In this document: piece by piece, positions 52,167 to 60,049 of the stretch
How the letters are laid out: every line of letters starts with the position of its first letter
Numbering within the stretch: position 1 is the stretch's first letter
Notes under the pieces: generated by a model
The model's database searches: none
Told to the model about the DNA's origin: nothing
The model's input: only the letters and a program-made list of their open reading frames with translations
Source of the DNA: CAZEAC01 sp964510065
Lineage (GTDB): Bacteria; Bdellovibrionota_C; UBA2361; CAIXSY01
NCBI GenBank assembly: GCA_964510065.1
Contig: CAZEAC010000004.1
Coordinates: 1-64,000, forward strand
Reading direction: 5' to 3'
DNA: 64,000 nt
Made by a program: the position numbers and the translations under genes

Positions 52167-54521
52167 TTACGAGGCATCCAATGTTGCGCGAACGCTTAGC
52201 GCGAGGTCGCTCATATTGAATGGCTTATGCAACGTTTCGCCGATGGCATCGGCGCCGCCCGTCATCTTAAGTATCTTTGTGGCTGGCGTTTGCTCGCGAA
52301 CTTTGAGTGCAAGATCGTCTCCGGTGGTTGAGGGCAACACCATGTCGAGAATTAAAAGATCAAAGGTATCTTCTTTACATCGGGAGAGTGCTGATTCGGC
52401 CTGGCTACACGATTCAGCGCGGTATCCTAGCGAGGCAAGCATGCGCGTGAGTAAATTTCGCACGTCTTCATTGTCATCGACAACTAACACCTTCTCATCT
52501 TTCCCTCGAGGGCAACTTTCGACCTCGGCGAGGCGGTTCTCGGAGCGTGCCGCATCGCTGAGATCTTTAGAAGGCAGGTAGATTGAGATAGTTGTCCCGC
52601 GCTGCGGCTGGCTTTCAATGGTAAGAAAGCCATCGTGCGCGCGCACAATTGAGAACACAATCGAGAGTCCCAGTCCAGAGTGACCCGCGGCAGACTTTGT
52701 GCCGAAGAGCGGATCACACGCGCGTCCAAGGACCTCAGCACTCATGCCGCATCCTGAATCTTTAATCCTAATTCGCGCGTATTTTCCAGGACGTGCGCCG
52801 GGATGGAGTATTGTGAGGGCGCTCTCGATCTCTTCCTCACCAAGGGATATCTCGATTGGCAATGCGCCTTCTTGCGGAAGCGCTTCGGTGGAATTCAGCA
52901 CGACAGCGGTAAGCGCCTGAAGCAAAAGATAGCTATCAAAAGCGGCGCCAACCGGGTGTTCAACTCCGGTAAAGTTAATAGTACAGCGACCACCGCCCGC
53001 TTTCTGTAGGAGCGGCAGCTTGCTGCGCAGATAAGTCTCAAGATCGGAAGTTTGTAGCAGTCCCGGTTTTCCAAGCGCGAATTCAAGAAGGTCGCGGACC
53101 GAGCTCCCGGCGCGTTTCGCCAGGTTTGTAATCGTGGCGCAGGCCTGCTGAGCTGACTGCAAATCGGCCGAGTCCTTAGCGAGGCTTGCTTGCGCGGTAA
53201 TCGCGGTAAGCGAATCGTTAAAAGAGTGCGCCAATCCCGCTACAATACTTCCCAAAGAAGAAAGTTTCTGGCTTTGTAAAAGGTGCGATTCTATGGCGCG
53301 TTTGTCGGTGATATCGCGAACTCGGATTATTATGGAGTCGGGGCCGCTTGCGACGGCGGAGTTCTCAAATCCTTCGGTGCGAAGCGAAGAGAGCTCGAGG
53401 TATTTAAGTTTGTCAGGAAGCCTGTTTGCTTTGACTTCAATTGTGTGAGGACCATGTTTAAAGGACTCTTCGACAAGCTGGAGGATGTGTTGACAGATGT
53501 CGCGATTGATTTCGAGAGTATCAAGTCGCTTGCCAACGACGTTATTGGTAAGCACTTCGCAAAGCGATCGGAATTTTCGATTTACAAACGTTACTGTCCC
53601 GTTTCTGTTTAGCGCACAGATCCCCTGGTCTGGGGCGCTTAGAGGAGTATTGAATGCGCGCGGTACTTCGGCGCCGTCGGTCGCGGCGAGGCCATGGCGT
53701 GAAGCGGTTACGTCTTGAAAAGAGTGCCTTCGCCAAAAATCACTGGAAAGGCCAGAAAAGCTTGGACTTCCCATCGTGTTAAGAACTCCTCGGCTAAGCA
53801 GGTCTTGTACATTTCGAGCGATGATGTCGGTGACACGCCAACCTAGAATCGCAGGAAGGCAAATCGTGAGTAACATGATCCCCGAGTAATCGAGAAGATG
53901 AGTTGAAATCCATTGCGCAGAGAGAAAGCGAGTCGACCCGGCGATAAAGACGCTACTTACAAGGGTGACCAGCACGGTCGCAAGAGGCACGGCATTTGCG
54001 AGCAATAGCGGGAACCTTACAAAGCGGGCTTTTTGGCTCAAGAAAGTCCAGATTTTAGGATTGCTTAGCGTGCAGCCCGCGGTCAGGAGAAGGATTGCGT
54101 AACCGTAGCCCTGCAGAAGCAGCGAGCCGACACTGACCGGTGCCACAAACTGGGCACCAAGTTGATGCAGTCCAAAAAGGAGCGGACAGAGCAGCACATG
54201 CCAACAGACCAGACCGCTCACAAAAATTGGAATTTTTGGAAAGCGTTGGTTGCTCCATGCAATTGCACATACCAGCGCAAGGCTCTGCAGAGCGAGAATT
54301 GATTCGCCGCTTGCTAAAGTTTCGGGAATTACGCCAAGGGCTGTTGCAATTACCGCGCCCTGAAGTCCGAGCGTGCCGGCGGCGAGAAAAAGAAAAAGAT
54401 CTCCCGGCCGGAGCCAGCCTTCAAGACCGGCGAGCATGCAGGCAGCGTTGACTAGATATGCGCCGCAGCCTAGCAACACGGCTATCTTTACCTGTCTATG
54501 TTGTGTTGCTGATCGAACCAA
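52167..54521 (-). CDS. Membrane hybrid sensor histidine kinase with C-terminal receiver
   Basis: 784 residues. N-terminal part with about seven hydrophobic segments (residues about 10-250), MASE-like. Then a PAS domain (about 290-400), HisKA with His in GLAHSFNDSLTAITAQ, an HATPase domain with KDSGCGM and GHSGLGLSIVFSIV, and a C-terminal receiver with LVVDDNED and the phospho-acceptor Asp in LLILDMVLPS, Lys in LHKPF. TTG start at 54521 with GAGGG upstream. Single-polypeptide phosphorelay. Convergent with the Rieske gene. Confidence 0.9.
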   Translation of the reverse strand: MVRSATQHRQVKIAVLLGCGAYLVNAACMLAGLEGWLRPGDLFLFLAAGTLGLQGAVIATALGVIPETLASGESILALQSLALVCAIAWSNQRFPKIPIFVSGLVCWHVLLCPLLFGLHQLGAQFVAPVSVGSLLLQGYGYAILLLTAGCTLSNPKIWTFLSQKARFVRFPLLLANAVPLATVLVTLVSSVFIAGSTRFLSAQWISTHLLDYSGIMLLTICLPAILGWRVTDIIARNVQDLLSRGVLNTMGSPSFSGLSSDFWRRHSFQDVTASRHGLAATDGAEVPRAFNTPLSAPDQGICALNRNGTVTFVNRKFRSLCEVLTNNVVGKRLDTLEINRDICQHILQLVEESFKHGPHTIEVKANRLPDKLKYLELSSLRTEGFENSAVASGPDSIIIRVRDITDKRAIESHLLQSQKLSSLGSIVAGLAHSFNDSLTAITAQASLAKDSADLQSAQQACATITNLAKRAGSSVRDLLEFALGKPGLLQTSDLETYLRSKLPLLQKAGGGRCTINFTGVEHPVGAAFDSYLLLQALTAVVLNSTEALPQEGALPIEISLGEEEIESALTILHPGARPGKYARIRIKDSGCGMSAEVLGRACDPLFGTKSAAGHSGLGLSIVFSIVRAHDGFLTIESQPQRGTTISIYLPSKDLSDAARSENRLAEVESCPRGKDEKVLVVDDNEDVRNLLTRMLASLGYRAESCSQAESALSRCKEDTFDLLILDMVLPSTTGDDLALKVREQTPATKILKMTGGADAIGETLHKPFNMSDLALSVRATLDAS

Positions 54522-55013
54522 GTGCTTTCCCTCTCTTAGTGTTTGTCGAGTCTAGAGCGTTGGCATGTTGAACAGCTCCGTGCCAATCTCGACACCATTA
54601 GCAGCCGATTTTGGACCGCTGTTTCCTATTTCTTTAAGACACACTGAAAAGGTTAGATGCATTTTTGGCCAGCCCGAAGCGCTAATGTTCCAATTTAGCG
54701 CAAAACGTTGTTATCTTTGATGATTAGGTGTGAACTTTTTGCTTGGCTGTGTAATCTAATCTCTTGAAGAAAGTTACCGCTTCAACGCATAGTAGGAGTA
54801 GTAATTATTTAGACTGGTTGCTGAAGTGCTTAGGTCGTTGAGCCTACGGGACGATAGCCACTTGAGGCACTCCTTGTAACTAGGTGCTCCTTTTATTTTG
54901 TTGGGTTGTTGGTCGGAGATCAGTTTTAGTAAATAGTTGTGCCGTCTTGGGCTTTATATGCATCGTATTTGGCGTCATATAGTCCGTTTCGGAATATAGG
55001 GGAACATATTGCC
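54522..55013. other. Intergenic region between sensor kinase and OmpA
   Basis: About 490 bases without a supported gene. It includes a TTGAAG/CTTCAA hairpin near 54762-54783 and a GCAC/GTGC stem followed by TCCTTTTATTTT near 54868-54900, which could be a transcript end or a small RNA terminator. No ribosome-binding site or ORF is associated. Confidence 0.45.
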
Positions 55014-55781
55014 ATGAAAAAGACATTAGCGTTGGTATTTTCGCTGCTCCTTTTGGTCTCGTTCACTGCGACCGCGCAGGATCAGCTGCCGGTGGATAAC
55101 GGTTTGAGCGTGTATCATACCGCGCCGCGTTACCGGGAGAGCGAGTCTCATCCATTAAGGGTTATCGGTTACATTTTGCACCCTGTAGGTTGGGTTCTTC
55201 GCGAAGCAATCTTTAGACCGCTTAGCTACTTTGCGTCGTCGACCGAAGTGACACGCAGCGTGTTCGGCTATCGCGAGCCATTTGATTATCGCCAGCCCGA
55301 GTGTTTTAGCGCTGATGACAGCATCCCGGATTGCCGATCGATAATGCCTTTTAACTACGACACTGCCGGAGAAGGCGCCGGAGACGGGTCCGACACTGCT
55401 TCGCTTAGTGATTCGGGCGCTGGGAAAGAGGTATACTTCCCGAACGTAAATTTTGATTTTGATGTTCGCAAGTTGAATACCCTTGGTAAAGGCAAGGCTC
55501 GGCAGATTGCCGACATGCTCAAGAAGGAGCCGGGCGTGAAAGTCGTGCTTCAGGGACATACTGATTTTGTTGGTTCTGAGGATTACAATCTTAAGCTTGG
55601 AATGGATCGTGCTGAGGCCGTCCGTGGTGAGCTAGTGGCCTTGGGCATTCCCGCCGACATGCTTTCGACGGTTACCTTTGGTGAGTCGCAGCCGCTCTTC
55701 ACTGAGCAGGAAGATTGGGCTCGTGCACTTAATCGCCGTGTTGAGTCTCATCGTGATGCTGGGACGGCTGCCGCGCAGTAA
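55014..55781 (+). CDS. OmpA-C-domain outer-membrane/periplasmic protein
   Basis: 255 residues from ATG 55014 (MKKTLALVFSLLLLVSFTATAQ), preferred because the longer frame upstream has no signal peptide. Cleavage after TATA-Q near residue 21. The C-terminal half is an OmpA-like peptidoglycan-binding domain: VNFDFDVRKLNTLGKGKARQIADMLKKEPGVKVVLQGHTDFVGSEDYNLKLGMDRAEAVRGELVALGIPADMLSTVTFGE. The N-terminal part is not a clear eight-stranded barrel. It anchors the outer envelope to peptidoglycan. Followed by a strong terminator. Confidence 0.88.
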   Translation: MKKTLALVFSLLLLVSFTATAQDQLPVDNGLSVYHTAPRYRESESHPLRVIGYILHPVGWVLREAIFRPLSYFASSTEVTRSVFGYREPFDYRQPECFSADDSIPDCRSIMPFNYDTAGEGAGDGSDTASLSDSGAGKEVYFPNVNFDFDVRKLNTLGKGKARQIADMLKKEPGVKVVLQGHTDFVGSEDYNLKLGMDRAEAVRGELVALGIPADMLSTVTFGESQPLFTEQEDWARALNRRVESHRDAGTAAAQ

Positions 55782-55801
55782 TAATCGGTAGCACGACACA
55801 A

Positions 55802-55835
55802 ATGAAAAAGGCGCCCTTGTTGGCGCCTTTTTCAT
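55802..55835 (+). terminator. Terminator of the OmpA-like gene
   Basis: ATGAAAAAGGCGCC (55802-55815), a CTTGTT loop, then GGCGCCTTTTTCAT (55822-55835): 14-bp perfect stem and T-run. Strong, and also reads as a terminator in the other direction because of the A-run. Confidence 0.9.
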
Positions 55836-55952
55836 TGCATATTTGTGTGGCGTGGATCTACTGCCTGACCTCGAATGTTGCCAGAATAGCGCGGCGATAA
55901 ATAGTGAATGTGGTACTCTCTTGGGTCGATTGATTAGCTTGCCGAGCCGCTT

Positions 55953-56696
55953 TTAAACGGCCGCCTGAGTCGGTGAAGCGCCAGTGGCTTGCGGCTTTAA
56001 CTCAATAGTCTGCTGAGGAGTGTTAATTGGAGCGGTCACCCCAAGCCAATCGAGCGCCTGACGCATAATTGATTTCCGTTCGTGTTGCATCGTTACAAGC
56101 TTACGAACTACCTGGGTTTCGGAAAGAAGCAGCAGCTGGTCACGGTCGCTTTTCTCTTCGAGCTTCTCGATGCGCCCCTTTAACCATTCCCGTTCTCCTT
56201 TGAGGTCGCGAATTTCGGCCTCGCGACTTTCAAGCAGCCGATCTTGAAGGGTGGACAATGCTTTAAGCCGAGAAACTTCGCGTTCAAGCTCCTGGAGAGT
56301 GCTTGAGTTGCCGGCTGTGTCAGTAACTTCATGCTCTTTCGAGAGAGATACAATTCCAGCGCTTTGCAGCGCCGCTTCTACTGATTTTCCGGAAGGCGCT
56401 TTATTCGCCGACTGGTCAATTGCCGTCGCGACAATCTCATCGTGAACAAATTTTCCGCCGTGAAGTGTACCCTCGATAACTTCAAGGCCTTCAGACTCCT
56501 GGCCTTCGCCTTCGTTGCCGATGAAAGAATCCAGGCCGAAAACGTCAATTAGTTCATTTTTTGAAAAAAGCGGTAAGCCATCTGAGTCGGTCTCAATCTT
56601 GAGGTAACCCGCCTCAGCGAAGCGGTGCAGGGTCTGTGGAGATACACCGGTAAATGAAGAAGCCTCAGTAGCTGATATGAAATCTTGCATGCCCAT
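55953..56696 (-). CDS. MerR-like HTH and coiled-coil protein
   Basis: 247 residues. The N-terminus is a MerR-type winged-helix: FISATEASSFTGVSPQTLHRFAEAGYLKIE (residues about 6-35), without a metal-binding tail. A long coiled coil follows (about 135-200: LQELEREVSRLKALSTLQDRLLESREAEIRDLKGEREWLKGRIEKLEEK), and a Pro/Gln/Thr tail at the end. Might be a DNA-binding structural or regulatory protein. Divergent from the CRP-type regulator, sharing an 80-base promoter region. Confidence 0.65.
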   Translation of the reverse strand: MGMQDFISATEASSFTGVSPQTLHRFAEAGYLKIETDSDGLPLFSKNELIDVFGLDSFIGNEGEGQESEGLEVIEGTLHGGKFVHDEIVATAIDQSANKAPSGKSVEAALQSAGIVSLSKEHEVTDTAGNSSTLQELEREVSRLKALSTLQDRLLESREAEIRDLKGEREWLKGRIEKLEEKSDRDQLLLLSETQVVRKLVTMQHERKSIMRQALDWLGVTAPINTPQQTIELKPQATGASPTQAAV

Positions 56697-56776
56697 ACCT
56701 GTTGGTAACGACGTTTGTAGGGACTATAGCGAACTCGCCGGAGTTGTGCCAGGGTTAATACGATGAGTTTTTTACT

Positions 56777-57451
56777 ATGAGTCAAATAGAAGACGCTTTC
56801 AATCGGATTCGACTGTTTAAGCAGCTTCCATCGGTGGAGCGTGCAGAGCTTATCCGCATCGCACGAATAGAGCAGGTGCCGAGTGGAAAGTTTTTGGCAC
56901 GCAAGGGCGATCCGGTCAGCGAGATATCTTTTCTCATAAGCGGCGCGCTTAAGCTTTGTGAAGCTTCACCCGAGGGAAAAGAGATAACTATAGCGCTGCT
57001 TGGGCCCGGTGCTCATGTCGGAGTCGTTTCGCTACTCGGTGACGGTAAAAGAACGACTGATATTATCGCGACTTGTCGCAGTTCCTTGTTATGTTTTGAC
57101 GCAAGAGTTTTTGAAAAAGAGCTAAGACGTGGAGCGCAGCTCTCGTATGGGCTCCTCGTTTCGGTAGCGCAGCGGTTACGGGAAACTTCAAGACATCTCG
57201 CAGAAAGCGCGCTGTATACTCTGAGTAGCCGCCTTGCACTTAGATTGCTTGAGCTTGCAGAGGTGGTAGAGCTTGATGGCGAAGAGCGGCTTCTTGTAAG
57301 GCAGCGACCTTCGCATCAAGAGCTTGCCAACCTCTTAGGCGCATCAAGGGAAGCCGTAACCAGGGCACTCGGACAGCTCGAAGCAGGCGGGCATATTCGT
57401 CTTGAGGACAATCAGGTCTGGGTATATTCATCAGCCGGAGAAGGAGCGTAG
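56777..57451 (+). CDS. CRP/FNR-family transcriptional regulator, CRP-type DNA specificity
   Basis: 224 residues. N-terminal cyclic-nucleotide-binding-type beta-roll: VPSGKFLARKGDPVSEISFLISGALKLCE, then GKRTTD at the place of the CRP Arg82-Ser83 phosphate contact (Arg-Thr here, plausible). C-terminal winged helix: RPSHQELANLLGASREAVTRALGQLEAGGHIRLEDNQVWVY. The recognition helix SREAVTR has Arg-Glu-x3-Arg at the positions that read TGTGA in E. coli CRP. A perfect TGTGA-N6-TCACA site lies at 59994-60009. Divergent from the MerR-like gene. Confidence 0.88.
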   Translation: MSQIEDAFNRIRLFKQLPSVERAELIRIARIEQVPSGKFLARKGDPVSEISFLISGALKLCEASPEGKEITIALLGPGAHVGVVSLLGDGKRTTDIIATCRSSLLCFDARVFEKELRRGAQLSYGLLVSVAQRLRETSRHLAESALYTLSSRLALRLLELAEVVELDGEERLLVRQRPSHQELANLLGASREAVTRALGQLEAGGHIRLEDNQVWVYSSAGEGA

Positions 57452-57512
57452 AAAAATTAATAAAATCAAAAGGTTGTACTGGTAATGGGCCTGACATGAT
57501 TAGCGCTGCAAT

Positions 57513-58472
57513 TTGCANNNNNNNNNNGAACCTCGTCAAATCGAATTCAAGTCGACCTATCTCCCTAGTCACCTGGGGCACGGAAATGAATACAAAATCT
57601 ATGAACATGCAGTATTGGTGCGTCGATCGAACACTGGTCCACTAATTCGCCTTGAGGCTTTCGATTATGAACCGAAGAAACCGAGCTGCGATTACCCGCT
57701 TTTCATGATTCATGGCGCAGGCCATGCGTCGTATCACTTTCAAGCGTTTCTTGCTCCGTTCCTTGCCGAACGCGGGATTCGCTGTATTACCTTTAGCACA
57801 CGCGGCCATGGCGCGAGCGATAGCCCAGGGGCAGTGCGCTTTAAGTTAACGACGCTTAAAACGCACCGTCGCGATGTCTTGAGAGTATCTGAACATTTCA
57901 ATTTAGCGAAATACCCACCAATTGTGCTGGCCCATTCCATGGGAGGATTGGTGGCGCAGCAGCTTCTCGCGGAGAACTTACCGGCGCGCGCAGCCATCCT
58001 TCTGAATACGATGCCGCACTTTGGCCTTCATGCGATTGCGGCTCGTTATGCAAAGCGTCATCCGCTTCGTTTTGCGCGCATTAACGGCACCGCGAGTCTA
58101 AGGCCGCTCTATGAATCTCCAGAGCGGCTCCGTGAGACTTCATTTTCGTTGAATCGCCCGCTTTCTGAAATTGCACCATTCGCTGCGCATTGTGGTGACT
58201 ATTATTTTACTGCGTATGTGCAGGCCTTGGCACCGAGACTCCTGGATCCGAAGAAAATTGCAAACCGTGAACTGCCTCTTTTTGTCGTTGCCGCTGAAGA
58301 CGACAGTATCATTACCGTCGAGGAGCAACGTCGCGTGGCGACGGCGCTACGAACCACGCTAGAGGTCTTCAAGAGGACTGCACATACAATGTTCCTTGAA
58401 CCGAGTGCTCCCGAGCTCGCCGAACAGATTATTGCATTTCTCAGAAGAGATCAGATTATGGCTGCGAAGTAG
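57513..58472 (+). CDS. Alpha/beta-hydrolase, 5' end interrupted by assembly gap
   Basis: The frame runs through the ten Ns at 57518-57527, so the start (a TTG at 57513 at best) is not reliable and part of the N-terminus may be missing. At least 310 residues. Alpha/beta-hydrolase motifs: oxyanion HGAGHASYHF, GHGASD, nucleophile elbow LAHSMGGLVAQQ, acid VVAAEDDSI, and late His AHTMFLE. Substrate unknown. Lies 62 bases after the CRP-type gene and converges with the oxidoreductase at 58456. Confidence 0.75.
   Translation: MXXXXEPRQIEFKSTYLPSHLGHGNEYKIYEHAVLVRRSNTGPLIRLEAFDYEPKKPSCDYPLFMIHGAGHASYHFQAFLAPFLAERGIRCITFSTRGHGASDSPGAVRFKLTTLKTHRRDVLRVSEHFNLAKYPPIVLAHSMGGLVAQQLLAENLPARAAILLNTMPHFGLHAIAARYAKRHPLRFARINGTASLRPLYESPERLRETSFSLNRPLSEIAPFAAHCGDYYFTAYVQALAPRLLDPKKIANRELPLFVVAAEDDSIITVEEQRRVATALRTTLEVFKRTAHTMFLEPSAPELAEQIIAFLRRDQIMAAK
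57518..57527. other. Assembly gap (10 Ns)
   Basis: Ten undetermined bases inside the likely 5' end of the hydrolase gene, so the window joins two contigs and the true distance is unknown. Gene order across it, and the reading frame, should be treated as provisional. Confidence 0.95.
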
Positions 58473-59952
58473 CGCTCCCTATGAACTCACTGATCCCGGG
58501 CCTTCCATGATAGGCGCGTGCCGCGCAAAGTGCGATTTCTGAAAGTAGTTGAAAGGTAAGTCGGTAGCTTTCCCAGGAGGTGCTAGCGCATCCTCGCAGG
58601 TAAGCGCTGAGAATCTCCTGTCGTGCGCGTTGAATATAGGAGCTTGTAGAAGCTGCCTCATTATCGCTCATAGAGAATGACTCAAATGGTTTGCCGCCGA
58701 TAACTTCTGCGTTGCGGAAGATTTGAATCTCGAAGTGGTTATGTCCTCCTGGAGCACCCGGTAGCGGCGCCTCCTGGTCATGAAAATTGCGCTGCTCAAA
58801 AGCTTCGTAGCTATGAACCATGAGACTGAGCAGCGGGCCAGCGACAACGTGCAAACGTTCGTGGCGAAGTCTTCCGTTTCCTTTGTAGGGATCGGCCTTT
58901 GATTCCGGCCACGCACGCCTGGAGAAGCCGTTGTGCATAATGCTGATTTTTCCGTGCGCGACAGAATCTACACCGCGCCGGAAATTGAAGAGCGCGTGAA
59001 CGTCGAGCTCGCCGAAGTTTGAATCAGGCAACGGAGGAGGAAGGTATCCAGGAAATAACCGGGCGTAGTCATTTCCTTGAATCTGCTTAAGGCTGTCTTT
59101 GGGCCAACACAATGATGCCGATGTTAAGAAGTTGTCGTGCTCCTTCCCGGGTACGCTTCCGGCTTGAAGCGCGGCGGCGACCAAGTCGATGAAATGATAG
59201 CCACCGTGAAGTAGCATTCCGTAGCCATATTTAAAGGGGTGGTTTTCCTTGTCGTACTCATGTGGAAAAGTCCAAAGACCATCGCTTTTGAAAACATCAA
59301 CAAAAGTGAGGGGAACTCCGCTGTTCCTTGCGAAGTCTCGAAGGGAATTCATGACGAATTGAAATCCTGAATGGCTGCGCCTCTGCGCCATCAAAGTGAT
59401 GCTGCTTTTTGGATATCGTGTAAGGAGGTTTGCAACCTCAAGGTAGTCGGCCCAAAGAGTCTGTGCCGCTGTCGTGTCACAACAGGCGTTAAGTGGTGCG
59501 GATAGTGGCTTTTCAACCAGCACCGGAAGTGAACGGCTAAGCGCCCAACGTACATACGGGAGATGCGCCTTGGGCTCAGTGAGAATCAAGGCGCCATTTA
59601 TGTGTCCGGCCTCAATTTCTCGATCAAGTCGTATAATAAGCTCGGGACTCAAATCCGTGGCAAATCGAGAGGACTCAGGTAGCCAAAGCTTTTGTTTGGG
59701 CTCGATCGAGGTGCCTCTGAGAAATGACTCGACTGAAACTTTCATCGATTCGAGTTCAACTAACAGTGCAATCTCTTCTAACTCCTTGCCGATGTTCTCG
59801 CGAAGATAAGGCAGATAGTTCTGTCTTGCCGCCGGGCCACAGCCTACAACCAGGAGCCTGCTCGGTGTAAGGAGCGCAGGAGCAGGTGGGAGCTGCGCAT
59901 TGCATAAGGTAGCGGGTACTTTCGCCGTCTTAAATTTTAATTCCGGGCTCAC
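58456..59952 (-). CDS. Gfo/Idh/MocA-family oxidoreductase
   Basis: 498 residues, longer than the usual 330-400. Rossmann start LLVVGCGPAARQNYLPYL (residues 33-50) and the conserved EKP of LVEKPLSA at residues 147-149, followed by an extended catalytic domain with GYHFIDLVAAAL. The family reduces or oxidises sugars and related substrates with NAD(P). The N-terminal 32 residues are additional. Substrate unknown. Start ATG 59952. Divergent from the SelO-like gene, with the CRP-type site between. Confidence 0.8.
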   Translation of the reverse strand: MSPELKFKTAKVPATLCNAQLPPAPALLTPSRLLVVGCGPAARQNYLPYLRENIGKELEEIALLVELESMKVSVESFLRGTSIEPKQKLWLPESSRFATDLSPELIIRLDREIEAGHINGALILTEPKAHLPYVRWALSRSLPVLVEKPLSAPLNACCDTTAAQTLWADYLEVANLLTRYPKSSITLMAQRRSHSGFQFVMNSLRDFARNSGVPLTFVDVFKSDGLWTFPHEYDKENHPFKYGYGMLLHGGYHFIDLVAAALQAGSVPGKEHDNFLTSASLCWPKDSLKQIQGNDYARLFPGYLPPPLPDSNFGELDVHALFNFRRGVDSVAHGKISIMHNGFSRRAWPESKADPYKGNGRLRHERLHVVAGPLLSLMVHSYEAFEQRNFHDQEAPLPGAPGGHNHFEIQIFRNAEVIGGKPFESFSMSDNEAASTSSYIQRARQEILSAYLRGCASTSWESYRLTFQLLSEIALCAARAYHGRPGISEFIGSATSQP

Positions 59953-59993
59953 ATTAATGATTGTAGCGGAGTGGCTACATAATGATCTGCACT

Positions 59994-60016
59994 TGTGACG
60001 AATATCACAATTGTGA
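59994..60016. promoter_or_regulatory. CRP-type operator in divergent promoter
   Basis: TGTGACGAATATCACA at 59994-60009 matches the CRP palindrome TGTGA-N6-TCACA exactly. TCACAATTGTGA at 60005-60016 is an overlapping perfect palindrome. The site is 42 bases upstream of the SelO-like gene start and 42 bases from the Gfo/Idh start, so it could control both. Confidence 0.7.
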
Positions 60017-60049
60017 GCTCTTCCATGAAAAAACAGTTATGACTCTCCT

